In this document: positions 14,927 to 24,101 of the stretch, piece by piece
Layout of the letters: every line of letters begins with the position of its first letter
Position numbering within the stretch: the stretch's first letter is position 1
Source: Hymenobacter amundsenii
Lineage (GTDB): Bacteria > Bacteroidota > Bacteroidia > Cytophagales > Hymenobacteraceae
Reading direction: 5' to 3'
Assembly: GCF_002204745.1 (NCBI RefSeq)
Contig: NZ_NIRR01000006.1
Location: forward strand, 88,205-152,204
Length of the DNA: 64,000 nucleotides
The notes under the pieces: generated by a model
Database searches by the model: none
What the model was told of the DNA's origin: nothing
The model's input: only the letters and a program-made list of their open reading frames with translations
Translations under genes and position numbers: made by a program

Positions 14927-17527
14927 ATGCCCCGCCGGCTTTCGTGGCGGCGGGTGGTAGCCGTGGGGTTGCTGGCCGGCGGCGGCCTGCTGGGCGCCTG
15001 TTCGCCCCTGCGCCTGCTGGCCCCCGGCCAGCGGCTGCTGAGCGAGGTGGAAATTAAAGGCACCGAAAATGCCGACGCCGAGCGGTTGCTAACGCTGGTG
15101 CAGCAGCAGCCCAACAGCACGTTTCCGCTGCCAAAGGTAACTATCTACCAGTTCGGCCGCTCGTTCTACGACGCCGAGCGCATCGCTCGCAAGCTCGAAG
15201 CGGACAAAAACAAGTACGATCAGCTCATCAAGGAGGCCGGCACCGACTCTTCGCGGGTAGGCCAGCTGCTGCGCAAGCGCGAGCGGCACGTGCGCCGCCA
15301 TCAGCTGGCCCTCGACAAGGGCAACGCCATTATGCGCCTGGGCGAGCCGCCAGTGGTCTACGATTCGTCGCTCACGGCCACCTCAGTCGATCAGCTGCGG
15401 ATTTTCCTGCGCTCGAAGGGCTTTTTCCGCAGCTCCGTCACCGTTACCGACACCGTGCCCACCCGCCGGTTTACGCCCCTGCGGCTGCTGGCGTTCCAGG
15501 CCCCCTACACCACCGACTCGCAGCGGGTTACGGTTACCTACCACATTCAGGAAGGGCCCGTATTTCACTATTCGCAGCTTGATTACGAGGTGGCCGACTC
15601 GGCCGTGGCCCGCCAGGTGCTGGCCAGCCAGCCCCGGAGCCTGCTCCGGGTGGGCGACCAGTACGACGAGGAGGTGATTGGCAACGAGCGGGCTCGCCTC
15701 GAAACGCTGCTCAAAAACCAGGGCTACTACGATTTCCGCCAGCAGTATGTATCCTTCGAGGCCGACACCAGCTTTCGGCCCACCACCGTGCGCCTGCGCA
15801 CGCTGCTGGCCGATCCGCCCCGGGGCCCGCACCGCCGCTACACCCTGCGCCACGTCGATTTTATCAGCGACGCGGGTCTGGTGCGCTTTGGCCGCGACCG
15901 GGATACGCTCGTGCGCGACTCGGTGAATTATCTGGCCTACCAGCACCGCATCGGCACCAAAGTGCTCAACCGTAAGCTGGCCCTCCGACCCGGCGATAGG
16001 TACAGCCTTCTCAATACCCAGCTCACCCAGCGCCAGCTCGGCAGCCTGGACATGTTCCGCTTCACCACCATTAATTACCGGCGAGTGCGCGGCCCCGAGG
16101 CGCCGGCCGATTCGGCCCGGGGCCTGCTCGATGCCACCGTGAATGCCTCGCCGGCCAAGAAATTCCAGGAAACCACCGAGTTTGGGGGCACCTACGTGGC
16201 CCAGCAGGTGGGGCCCTTCGGCAACGTGCGCCTAAAGGTGCGCAATGTGTTTGGCGGGGCCGAAATTCTGGAGTTCGGGCTGCGCGCCGGCTTCGAGGGC
16301 CAGTACAACATCACGGGCACGGGGGCCACCGACGGCACGTCGAGCCAGAAGAGCGTGCTCACTACCCAGCTCGGGGCCAACGTAAACCTGGTACTGCCCC
16401 AATTTCTGCTGCCGGGGCGGGCCAACCGTTTCCTGAGCCAGTACAACCCCCGCACCCGCCTCAACGCCTCCTATACCTACGTCAACCGGCCCGACTACAT
16501 CCGCACCAACGTGGAGGGCACCTTCGACTACATCTGGCAGCGCTCGGCCTTTCATCAGTACGTACTCACGCCCATTGATGTAAGTGTTATTCGCACGGCC
16601 AAGCTGAGCGAACGGTTCCAGACGGTACTCCAGAACCTGCTGCTCCAGCAGGGCTCGCCGCTTTTCCGCAGCTTCGACAACCTGTTCATTCCCAGCTTCA
16701 ACGCCACCTCGCTCTATAACTCCAACGATTTCAACGAAACCCGCGACGCCAAGTACCTGCGCCTGTTTGCCGAAGTCGGCGGCCTCACCCGGAGCTTCTA
16801 CCAGACCCAGCCCCTGCTCACCGACACCCGCGATCTGCAGGGCAACCGGCTCAAAATCTACGACTTCGGCAAGTTCACGGCCGATTACCGCCGCTACTAC
16901 AAGCTCACCTCCGACTCTTACCTGGTGTACCGGCTGGCGGGCGGCCTGGCGGCGGCCCTGAGCCCGACCCAGGTCACGACCATCGGTCAGGACGGCGGCC
17001 AAACCACCAGTACCTCCTACCTCATCCCCTACGACAAGTACCTGTTTGTGGGGGGCAGTTCCAGCGTGCGGGCCTGGAAACCACGGCGCCTGGGCACCGG
17101 CTCGTTTACCCAGTACAAGTTCGACCCTGATAACCCCAGTCAGTTCCTGCTCGACGACCAGGGCCGCAAAATCCGCGACTACGACTTGGAGCAGCCCGGT
17201 GAGTTGCTGCTCGAAGGCAACGTGGAGTACCGCTTTCCGCTCTATAACTTCATTAAGGGGGCCGTATTCACCGATTTTGGCAACGTCTGGACCCTGCGCT
17301 CCGACCCGCGGCCGGGCGCGCAGTTCGCGCTCGGCAAGTTCTACCGGCAGTTCGCGGTGGGCTCGGGCTTCGGCTTCCGCTTCGACTTCAGCTTCCTGAT
17401 CATGCGCCTCGACGTGGCCACCAAGGTTTACGACCCCACGGCCCCGGGTAGCAAATGGGTGATTCGCGACTTCAGCTTCCGTGAAAACCAGACGGCATTT
17501 AACCTGGGCATCGGGTATCCCTTCTAA
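14927..17527 (+). CDS. BamA/TamA family outer-membrane protein, lipid-anchored N-terminus
   Basis: The 866-residue protein starts at ATG 14927; an upstream TTG would place residues before the signal peptide. It has a lipobox (LLGACSPLRLL), unusual for classical BamA but common in the Bacteroidota group of surface-antigen proteins. POTRA-like repeats occupy the first half (for example GPVFHYSQLDYEVADSAV). The C-terminal half is the 16-stranded Omp85 barrel with the conserved VGGSSSVRAWKPRRLGTG region, the equivalent of the VRGY/F lid motif. It ends in Phe, as barrel substrates do. The likely role is outer-membrane protein assembly or translocation, in a TamA-like paralogue. Confidence 0.9.
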   Translation: MPRRLSWRRVVAVGLLAGGGLLGACSPLRLLAPGQRLLSEVEIKGTENADAERLLTLVQQQPNSTFPLPKVTIYQFGRSFYDAERIARKLEADKNKYDQLIKEAGTDSSRVGQLLRKRERHVRRHQLALDKGNAIMRLGEPPVVYDSSLTATSVDQLRIFLRSKGFFRSSVTVTDTVPTRRFTPLRLLAFQAPYTTDSQRVTVTYHIQEGPVFHYSQLDYEVADSAVARQVLASQPRSLLRVGDQYDEEVIGNERARLETLLKNQGYYDFRQQYVSFEADTSFRPTTVRLRTLLADPPRGPHRRYTLRHVDFISDAGLVRFGRDRDTLVRDSVNYLAYQHRIGTKVLNRKLALRPGDRYSLLNTQLTQRQLGSLDMFRFTTINYRRVRGPEAPADSARGLLDATVNASPAKKFQETTEFGGTYVAQQVGPFGNVRLKVRNVFGGAEILEFGLRAGFEGQYNITGTGATDGTSSQKSVLTTQLGANVNLVLPQFLLPGRANRFLSQYNPRTRLNASYTYVNRPDYIRTNVEGTFDYIWQRSAFHQYVLTPIDVSVIRTAKLSERFQTVLQNLLLQQGSPLFRSFDNLFIPSFNATSLYNSNDFNETRDAKYLRLFAEVGGLTRSFYQTQPLLTDTRDLQGNRLKIYDFGKFTADYRRYYKLTSDSYLVYRLAGGLAAALSPTQVTTIGQDGGQTTSTSYLIPYDKYLFVGGSSSVRAWKPRRLGTGSFTQYKFDPDNPSQFLLDDQGRKIRDYDLEQPGELLLEGNVEYRFPLYNFIKGAVFTDFGNVWTLRSDPRPGAQFALGKFYRQFAVGSGFGFRFDFSFLIMRLDVATKVYDPTAPGSKWVIRDFSFRENQTAFNLGIGYPF

Positions 17528-17539
17528 GTGTTGAGATAG

Positions 17540-17620
17540 TGAGATGGTGAGTTTATGTTCGTGGGGCCCGGCGGCGCAAATGGCGCAATCGGGCCCTACG
17601 AACATAAACTCACCATCTCA
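17540..17620. terminator. Bidirectional terminator between convergent genes
   Basis: The arms TGAGATGGTGAGTTTATGTT... (17540-17562) and its complement (17598-17620) pair over 23 nt. A nested GGGCCCG/CGGGCCC stem fills the loop. It sits exactly between the stop codons of the barrel protein and the E1 dehydrogenase. Confidence 0.7.
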
Positions 17621-17621
17621 C

Positions 17622-19811
17622 CTAATACCCCAGCAACTCTACTAACGCAGTGGCCACTTTGTCGGGGTTAGGCAGCATTTGCTTTTCCAGCTCCACGTTG
17701 AGGGCAATGGCGGGCAGGTTGGCGGCCCCGAGGGTGAACACGGGCGCGTCGAGCTGCTGGAAGCAATGGCGCTGGATGCGGCCGGCCAGGCTCTCGGCGA
17801 AGGAGTTCATCAGAGGCTCTTCGGTGAGCACCAGGGCCTTGCCGTGGCGGCGCACGGCCGCCTGCACGGCGTCCCAGTCGAGGGGGTTGAGGGTGCGCAG
17901 GTCCAGGATTTCGACCTGGCCGGGGAACTGCCGGCTGGCCGTGCGGGCCCAGTGCACGCCCATACCGTAGGTGATGACGACGCAGGTTTCGCCGTTGGCC
18001 AGCTTCTGCTCATCGGCAGCCTGGAAGATGTTGGCATGGCCCAGCGGGATGACGTAGCCGGCGGCCGGTTCGATGGTTTTGGCTTCCTCGGTGCCGGGTA
18101 CCTTGCTCCAGTACAGGCCCTTGTGCTCCAGCAGTACCACGGGGTTGGGGTCGAGAAAGGCGGCCCGCAGCAGGCCCTTCATGTCGGCCGCGTTGCTGGG
18201 ATACACCACCTTGATGCCCCGGATGGTGAGCAGCGTGCTTTCAATGGAGCCCGAGTGGTAGGGCCCGCCCCCGCCGTAGGCCCCGATGGGCACCCGAATC
18301 AGGCTCTGGACCGGGAACTGCCCGTTGCTGAGGTAACACGACTTGCTGAGCTCCTCCACCAGCTGGTTGAGGCCGGGCCAGATGTAGTCGGCAAACTGGA
18401 TTTCGACGATGGGCTTGGCCCCCACGGCGCTCATGCCGGCCGTGCTGCCAATGATGTAAGCTTCCTGAATGGGCGTGTTGAAGACGCGGGTGTCGCCGTA
18501 CTTTTTGGCCAGCAATGCGGCCTCCCGGAACACGCCGCCCAGCTCCCCGCCCACGTCCTGGCCGTAGAACAGGGCCTCGGGGAACTCGCGCAGAATATCG
18601 TCGACGGCGTGCAGGGCCGCGTCCACCATCAGGGCCTTTTCGGCCCCGGCGGGGGCGCGCTCACCGGTTTCGGCGGTTACGGCCGGGGGGGCAAACTCGT
18701 GGTCGGCGAAGGTGGCCGGGTCGGGGTTGGGGGCGGCCAGGGCGCGCTCGTAGTCGGTTTGCACGGTGGCGCGGGCCTCGTCGGCCAGCTGCTGCAGTTC
18801 GTCTTCCGCGAAACCCAGCTCTAGCAGTTGCGCGTGAAAGCGAGGCAGCGGGTCCTGGAGGGTGTGCTGGGCCAGGTCATCGCCGCGGTACCACTCGCGG
18901 CGCACGCCGCTGGTGTGGTGGCCCAACAGCGGGCATTTGGCATGCACCAGCACCGGCCCGCGGCGCTGGCGCACGTAGTCGGCGGCCTCCTGCATGGTAG
19001 CGTAGCTGGCCAGGAAATCGGCCCCGTCGGTCTGCAGACGGTGTAACCCTTTAAACCCGGCGGCAAACTCGTAGGCGTTCATCGTGCGCATCTCGCGGCC
19101 GGTAGCCGAAATGCCCCAATCGTTGTCCTGCACCAGGTAAATAATGGGCAGCTGGTGCAGCGCGGCCATTTGCAAAGCCTCGCTCACCTCGCCCTCAGTC
19201 ATGGCCCCGTCGCCAATCGAGCACAGCGTTAAAGGCTTCGCCTGTGGCGAATCAAGCATTAACAAGGAAGAACGACGGTTTGCTTCGCCCTGAACTCCGG
19301 AGGCTTCCGGCTGATTGCCAGGCTGACCGTTGCTGGTCACATCACGCTTAATTGATTCCAGATACTTCATCCCCTGAGCCACGCCGGTAGCCGGAATAGC
19401 CTGCATGCCGGTGGCCGAGCTCTGGTGCGGAATAGTAGGGAAACCCGCCCGCCGCAACGAAGGGTGCGAGTAATACGTGCGGCCGCCCGAAAATGGGTCG
19501 TCGCGCTTGGCCATGAGCTGGAGCATGAGCTCGTAGGGCGTCAGGCCCATGCCGAGCAGCAGCGCGTCGTCGCGGTAATACGGCGCGGCGTAGTCCTGGG
19601 GCATCAGGCAGGCAGCGGCAGCCAGCTGAATGGCCTCGTGGCCCCGGGCCGTGGCGTGCACATACTTGGCCGTTACGGCCTTATTTTCCTCGTAGAGGCG
19701 GGCCAGCTCGTCGCCGGTGCGCAGCAGGCGGTAGGCGCGACGGAGGATGTCGGGGTTGGGATGGGCAGTGGTGAAGTCGGTTTCCGGGGCGGGGGCGGTT
19801 TCGGAGGTCAT
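17622..19811 (-). CDS. 2-oxoacid dehydrogenase E1, fused alpha and beta subunits
   Basis: This 729-residue enzyme joins the E1 alpha and beta subunits of a thiamine-diphosphate 2-oxoacid dehydrogenase (branched-chain/pyruvate type), which decarboxylates the 2-oxoacid and passes the acyl group to E2. The alpha half has the ThDP motif GDGAMTEGEV near residue 200 with VQDNDWGIS downstream. The beta half has QDVGGELGGVFR, FNTPIQEAYIIG and YPSNAADMKGLL. Fused E1 proteins are usual in Bacteroidota. Residues 156-192, just before the GDG motif, form an extra ~37-residue Gln/Gly/Ser-rich segment not expected in the family. E2 and E3 are not adjacent. Confidence 0.92.
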   Translation of the reverse strand: MTSETAPAPETDFTTAHPNPDILRRAYRLLRTGDELARLYEENKAVTAKYVHATARGHEAIQLAAAACLMPQDYAAPYYRDDALLLGMGLTPYELMLQLMAKRDDPFSGGRTYYSHPSLRRAGFPTIPHQSSATGMQAIPATGVAQGMKYLESIKRDVTSNGQPGNQPEASGVQGEANRRSSLLMLDSPQAKPLTLCSIGDGAMTEGEVSEALQMAALHQLPIIYLVQDNDWGISATGREMRTMNAYEFAAGFKGLHRLQTDGADFLASYATMQEAADYVRQRRGPVLVHAKCPLLGHHTSGVRREWYRGDDLAQHTLQDPLPRFHAQLLELGFAEDELQQLADEARATVQTDYERALAAPNPDPATFADHEFAPPAVTAETGERAPAGAEKALMVDAALHAVDDILREFPEALFYGQDVGGELGGVFREAALLAKKYGDTRVFNTPIQEAYIIGSTAGMSAVGAKPIVEIQFADYIWPGLNQLVEELSKSCYLSNGQFPVQSLIRVPIGAYGGGGPYHSGSIESTLLTIRGIKVVYPSNAADMKGLLRAAFLDPNPVVLLEHKGLYWSKVPGTEEAKTIEPAAGYVIPLGHANIFQAADEQKLANGETCVVITYGMGVHWARTASRQFPGQVEILDLRTLNPLDWDAVQAAVRRHGKALVLTEEPLMNSFAESLAGRIQRHCFQQLDAPVFTLGAANLPAIALNVELEKQMLPNPDKVATALVELLGY

Positions 19812-19999
19812 GGGCGGGGGTTGGGTGCTGGGGCGAAGTTACGAAAGGCAAGGCGGGTAGATAGTGGAATAGTGTTTTTGACGTTCTATCGGCCCAACTT
19901 GCGCCATCCTTACCTGTTTGCTCCTTCGCTGGCCGCACTGGCTAGGTCCATCCTCCGCCCCAGCCTACTATCTACTCGCCATTTCACCGCCTCTGTCTG

Positions 20000-20527
20000 A
20001 TGCTCCATTTTGCCCCCGCCACCGCCGCCGACGTGCCTGCGCTCAACCGCCTCGTGAACCGGGCCTACCGGGGCGAGGCCTCGGAGCAGGGCTGGACCAC
20101 CGAATCGGGCCTGCTGGCCGGCCAGCGCACCGACGAGGCCGATCTGCTGGAGCAACTGGCGTTACCCGGCGCCACCTTCCTGCTGGCCCGCCAAGCTGCC
20201 GACGGCATGTTGGTGGGCAGTGTATTCCTGCAAATTAAGGGGCCCGAATTGTACCTGGGCATGCTCTCCGTGGAGCCCACGCTCCAGGCCGGCGGCATCG
20301 GCCGGCAGCTGGTGCAGGCCGCCGAAAGTCACGCCCGCACCCACGGCTGCACGGCCGTCCGCATGACCGTTATTTCGGTGCGCTCTGAGCTGCTGGCCTG
20401 GTACGCGCGCCTGGGCTACCAGCACACCCCGGCAACCGTAGCCTTCCCCACCGATACCCGCTTCGGCACGCCCCGCCAGCCCGAGCCGCTGGTGCTGCAA
20501 GTATTGCGGAAGGAAATAAGGGAATGA
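20000..20527 (+). CDS. GNAT family N-acetyltransferase
   Basis: The 175-residue protein has the GNAT fold: a motif A loop VEPTLQAGGIGRQLVQAAE and a later strand-helix VRMTVISVRSELLAWYARLGY. The N-terminal block ATAADVPALNRLVNRAYRGE is typical of the family and fits the chosen start. It should acetylate an unknown amine substrate. It is convergent with the metallo-hydrolase gene, with a weak inverted repeat between them. It shares no close similarity by eye with the GNAT at 6.2 kb. Confidence 0.9.
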   Translation: MLHFAPATAADVPALNRLVNRAYRGEASEQGWTTESGLLAGQRTDEADLLEQLALPGATFLLARQAADGMLVGSVFLQIKGPELYLGMLSVEPTLQAGGIGRQLVQAAESHARTHGCTAVRMTVISVRSELLAWYARLGYQHTPATVAFPTDTRFGTPRQPEPLVLQVLRKEIRE

Positions 20528-20584
20528 GTGGGGTAGGTAGGCACCTGAAAATCGAAAGACCATCCCACTCACTCCCCGCTTCAC

Positions 20585-21721
20585 TCATTTCCTCACCGTT
20601 TCCCACCACCGCGTCTGGGGCAGTGGGCCGGCCCCTATCGTGACGGGCTGGCCTAGCTCGGGGGTGGTGAGCGTCTGGCCGAGGCGGATGGCGGCGGCTG
20701 AGGCCCGCTGCACGGAGCCGTTCCAGGGGTGGTTGGCCTCGGTGAACGCGCCCCAGTGCACGGGCAGCATCGCGGCGGCCCGCACGTCGAGGGAGGCCTG
20801 CACGCTCTGCTCGGGCAGCATGTGGATGTCGGCCCAGTGAGGGTCGTACTGGCCGCATTCCATCAGGGCCAGATCGAAGGGGCCGTGCTGGCGGCCGATG
20901 GCGGCGAAGTGCGGCCCGTAGCCCCCGTCGCCGCTGTAGAACACGCGGTGGCCGGGCGCTTTTACCACCCAGGAGCTCCAGGACGTGGAATTGCGGTTGG
21001 TGAGCCCCCGCCCCGAAAAGTGTCGGGCCGGGGTGCTGATGATGGTCAGGCCGGATACCTGCACCGAGTCGTTCCAGTCCAGCTCCCGGATGCGGGCGGT
21101 GTCCACGCCCCAGGCCCGCAGGTGGGCCGCCACGCCCAGCGGCACGAAGAACAGGCCCGTTTTGCCCTTGAGCTTGCCGATGGTTTCGTAGTCGAGGTGG
21201 TCGTAGTGGTCGTGGGAAATCAGCACGGCATCAATGGGTGGCAGCTGCTCGGTGCGGATGGGCACCCGGGAGTTGTAGCGGTTGGGCGTCAGCCACGCAA
21301 CCGGGCCCATATCCTGGCTCAGCATGGGGTCGATAAGGATATTGCGCCCCCCGATTTCAAGCAGGCTGGCCGAGTGTCCGAACCAGGTTACGCGTAGCAG
21401 TTCGGGCGTTTTGCGGGTGAGGCTAAGCGAATCGAGCAGGCGCATGGGCAGCGGACCGGGTGGGTTTTTGCCGGGCGTTTTCTTGAACAGAAACTCCCAC
21501 ATCACCGAGGCCATACTGCTGCCAGTCATCAGCTCGGTCGGAATCAGGTTCTTAAACTCCCCGTCCGCGTAATGGCCGCTGCGGGCAAACCGGGCCTTAT
21601 CCGCCTTAGTCGGTTTGCCCCCGAACTGCGGACTCAGGCCCGCAAATGCCGCCCCGGCCACCAGTAGAATGGCCAGCAGGCTAATGAGGACTCGGAAAAC
21701 GGGACGGCGGGTACGCTTCAT
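20585..21721 (-). CDS. MBL-fold metallo-hydrolase (NAPE-PLD-like/RomA family)
   Basis: The 378-residue protein begins with an N-terminal hydrophobic anchor (VLISLLAILLVAGAAFAGL), so it is membrane-tethered or exported. The metal site appears as LISHDHYDHLD (HxHxDH) with FSGDGGYGPHFAAIG downstream, the pattern of the NAPE-PLD-like lactamase_B_2 family. WFGHSASLLEIGG and LIDPMLSQ precede the motif. Lipid phosphodiesterase activity is known for some members but not for this one. It is paralogous to the next gene on the same strand, with a palindromic repeat between them. Confidence 0.9.
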   Translation of the reverse strand: MKRTRRPVFRVLISLLAILLVAGAAFAGLSPQFGGKPTKADKARFARSGHYADGEFKNLIPTELMTGSSMASVMWEFLFKKTPGKNPPGPLPMRLLDSLSLTRKTPELLRVTWFGHSASLLEIGGRNILIDPMLSQDMGPVAWLTPNRYNSRVPIRTEQLPPIDAVLISHDHYDHLDYETIGKLKGKTGLFFVPLGVAAHLRAWGVDTARIRELDWNDSVQVSGLTIISTPARHFSGRGLTNRNSTSWSSWVVKAPGHRVFYSGDGGYGPHFAAIGRQHGPFDLALMECGQYDPHWADIHMLPEQSVQASLDVRAAAMLPVHWGAFTEANHPWNGSVQRASAAAIRLGQTLTTPELGQPVTIGAGPLPQTRWWETVRK

Positions 21722-21760
21722 GCGGGCAGGCTAAAGGAGAAGGTAATTACAAATTCTAGA

Positions 21761-21901
21761 GAACGTCATGCTTGATCTGGCGTCCGCGCAGTCGAAGCAT
21801 CTCTACCGCTTCGTAGCAGTCGTTCAACGAAGCGGTAGAGATGCTTCGACTTCGCTTAGCATGACGCCCTGATTGATTTCAAGCACTTTCTAAACAGCTT
21901 C
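21761..21901. repeat. Palindromic element (GAACGTCATGC family)
   Basis: A perfect 23-nt inverted repeat (21791-21813 and 21828-21850) sits inside the longer element that starts GAACGTCATG and ends CTTTCTAAACAGCTTC. The outer tail matches the copy near 14.1 kb. Part of the left side (CTGGCGTCCGCGCAGTCGAAGCAT) is the reverse complement of the copy at 52.58 kb. Confidence 0.75.
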
Positions 21902-21930
21902 AACGACGCGACGCGAATACGCGTCCCTTG

Positions 21931-22959
21931 TCAATCAAAATCCCACCACGCTTCCCGCCGCGGTGGCTGGCCCAGGGTGTAGGGCTCCCCGATGCGGGGC
22001 ACCGTGACGGGCTGGCCAGCCGCGTCGGCGGCAACCAGCAGGCGCCGGATGGGCTCGTTCCAGGGGTGATAGGCCAGCGTGAACTTGGCCCAGTGCACCG
22101 GCAGCAGCGTGGCCGCGCCCAGGTCGCGGGCGGCCTGCACTGTTTCTTCGGGCAAGGTATGGATGAGGTGCCAGTGCAGGTTGTACTGGCCGTTTTCGAG
22201 CAGGGCCAGATCGAACGGGCCGTACTGCTCCCCAATGGCTTTAAAGTGCGGGCCGTAGCCACTGTCGCCGCCCAGAAACAGGCGCGCCCCGGGCAGTTCC
22301 AGCACGTAGGAGGCCCACAGCGTCTGGCGCTGGGCCAGGCGGCCCGACATATGCTGGGCTGGGGTGGCCGTGAGCCGCACGCCCGGGGCCAGCTCCGTGG
22401 CTTCGTGCCAGTTGAGTTCCGTCAGCAGTTCGGGGGCGAAGTGCCAGGCCCGCAGGTGGCCCCCCACGCCCAGGGGCATCACCACCCGCTTCACCTTGCC
22501 GCGCAGCGCCAGCAGGGTAGCGTAGTCGAGGTGGTCGTAGTGGTCGTGGGTGAGCACCAGTACATCAATGGGCGGCAGGTCGGATACGCCGTAGGCATCG
22601 GCCCCGGGGTAGGCTTTCACGGCGAAGGCGAAGGGCGAAGCGGCCCCGCTGAACACGGGGTCGACCAGGATAGTGAGCCCAGCGGCCCGAATCAGGTAAG
22701 ACGAATGGCCGAACCAGACGATGTTGGGCGCGGCCGGGGCGGGCGCCCGCAAATCGGTGCGGACGGTGGGCACGGGCCGGGAGGGCGTCACGGTGGCGGG
22801 CTTGCGCAGGAAATCGAGCAGCATCCGGCTCATCGGGGCGTCGGAGGGGCTGAACCGGACGCCGTCCAGGTTCTCGAACCGCCCATCGGCGTAGTTGGGC
22901 AGGGCGGCAAACCGGCGTTGAGTTTCGCGCGACGGGGCCGCGCCAAAAGTTTTGAGCAT
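21931..22959 (-). CDS. MBL-fold metallo-hydrolase, paralogue of the preceding gene
   Basis: The 342-residue protein has the same layout as its neighbour but no strong signal segment. The metal motif is VLTHDHYDHLD, preceded by WFGHSSYLIRAAGLTILVDP, and GGDSGYGPHFKAIG follows. It is therefore probably a cytoplasmic form of the same NAPE-PLD-like fold. The two genes lie head to tail on the minus strand, about 210 bases apart, with a palindromic element between; they probably arose by duplication. The substrate is unknown. Confidence 0.9.
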   Translation of the reverse strand: MLKTFGAAPSRETQRRFAALPNYADGRFENLDGVRFSPSDAPMSRMLLDFLRKPATVTPSRPVPTVRTDLRAPAPAAPNIVWFGHSSYLIRAAGLTILVDPVFSGAASPFAFAVKAYPGADAYGVSDLPPIDVLVLTHDHYDHLDYATLLALRGKVKRVVMPLGVGGHLRAWHFAPELLTELNWHEATELAPGVRLTATPAQHMSGRLAQRQTLWASYVLELPGARLFLGGDSGYGPHFKAIGEQYGPFDLALLENGQYNLHWHLIHTLPEETVQAARDLGAATLLPVHWAKFTLAYHPWNEPIRRLLVAADAAGQPVTVPRIGEPYTLGQPPRREAWWDFD

Positions 22960-23110
22960 CAGAGGCAGTAAAAGCAGGTGGTCCAGTAACAGGACGAAAA
23001 CCAGCGGGTTTTACTTTAACGGTGGGCAGAAGCTAGCCTAAGCTGCGGAGTGGGTTGGCTGTTATACCCTCGCTCCGGTCGGCTACTGGCCGAAACCCAC
23101 CAGCGTTTTT

Positions 23111-23118
23111 TACCTTTG
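23111..23118 (+). promoter_or_regulatory. -7 promoter box TACCTTTG for hemF
   Basis: An exact TAnnTTTG match ends six bases before the ATG of hemF, so the mRNA would have a very short or near-leaderless 5' end. Confidence 0.6.
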
Positions 23119-23123
23119 CGCCG

Positions 23124-24101
23124 ATGTCCATTATGCCTGCTTCCGCTCCATTTCCTACGCCTACCACGCAGCCCCGTTTCCGCGACACCGTGGAGGCCTG
23201 GATGCGCCAGTTTCAGGACTGGCTCTGCGCCGAATTGGAGGCCACCGACGGCACTGGCCGTTTCCGCGAAGACGCCTGGCAGCACCACGGCGGCGGTGGC
23301 GGGCGCAGCCGGGTGCTTACCGAAGGCACCATTATCGAAAAGGGTGGGGTGAATTTTTCGGGCGTGGAGGGCACCATGAGTGAGCAGGCTGCCCGGGTGC
23401 TGCTCATGCCCGACCCGAACTACTTCGCCACCGGCGTGAGCGTGGTGCAGCACCCGCGCAGTCCCTGGGTGCCGATATCGCACATGAACGTGCGCTACTT
23501 CGAGGCCGGCAATGGCGAAGCCTGGTTCGGCGGCGGCCTCGACCTGACCCCCATTTACGTGGACGAGCAGCAGGCCCACTGGTTCCACGCCCAGATTGCC
23601 GCTGTCTGCCAGCAGCACCACCCTGACTACTACCCGCGCTTTAAAAAGTGGGCCGACGAGTACTTCTTCATCCCGCACCGCCAGGAAACCCGGGGCGTGG
23701 GCGGCATCTTCTTCGACCGCCTGCTAGTGGGCAAGGAAGCCGACGCCGAAAGCCTGTTCGCCTTCGTGCGGGCCGTGGCCGAGGTGTATGGCCGTACCTA
23801 CACGGAGCTCATGCGCCGCAATGCCGCCCGCTCCTACTCCGCCGCCGAAAAGCAGTGGCAGCTGGTGCGCCGGGGCCGCTACGCCGAGTTCAACCTGGCC
23901 ATCGACCGCGGCACCCGCTTCGGCCTCGAAACCGGGGGCCGCACCGAAAGCATCCTCATGAGCCTGCCGCCCCAGTGCGAGTGGCATTACAACCAGCCGC
24001 CCGCCCCCGGCTCGCCGGAAGAAGCCACCCAGCAGTGGCTGCGCCCGGGTATCGACTGGCTCGGGCAGCCGGCTACCGCCCCTGAAACCGCCGGCCAGTG
24101 A
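23124..24101 (+). CDS. hemF: Oxygen-dependent coproporphyrinogen III oxidase
   Basis: The 325-residue enzyme decarboxylates two propionates of coproporphyrinogen III with O2 to give protoporphyrinogen IX in heme synthesis. Typical blocks are GGGGGRSRVLTEG, EKGGVNFSGVEG, ISHMNVRYFEAG, WFGGGLDLTPIY and GGRTESILMSLPP. The ATG at 23124 was chosen because a -7 promoter box ends just upstream; the longer open frame has no homologous residues. The following PAP2 gene overlaps the stop codon and is co-transcribed. Use of HemF points to an aerobic organism. Confidence 0.96.
   Translation: MSIMPASAPFPTPTTQPRFRDTVEAWMRQFQDWLCAELEATDGTGRFREDAWQHHGGGGGRSRVLTEGTIIEKGGVNFSGVEGTMSEQAARVLLMPDPNYFATGVSVVQHPRSPWVPISHMNVRYFEAGNGEAWFGGGLDLTPIYVDEQQAHWFHAQIAAVCQQHHPDYYPRFKKWADEYFFIPHRQETRGVGGIFFDRLLVGKEADAESLFAFVRAVAEVYGRTYTELMRRNAARSYSAAEKQWQLVRRGRYAEFNLAIDRGTRFGLETGGRTESILMSLPPQCEWHYNQPPAPGSPEEATQQWLRPGIDWLGQPATAPETAGQ

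Noticed and set aside
16232..17605. Long minus-strand open frame opposite the Omp85 barrel
   Set aside because: The plus-strand barrel has conserved Omp85 features; the antisense reading has no motif and includes biased composition.
17679..18824. Plus-strand open frame opposite the E1 dehydrogenase
   Set aside because: E1 motifs (GDGAMTEGEV, QDVGGELGG) are on the minus strand, and the other reading matches nothing.
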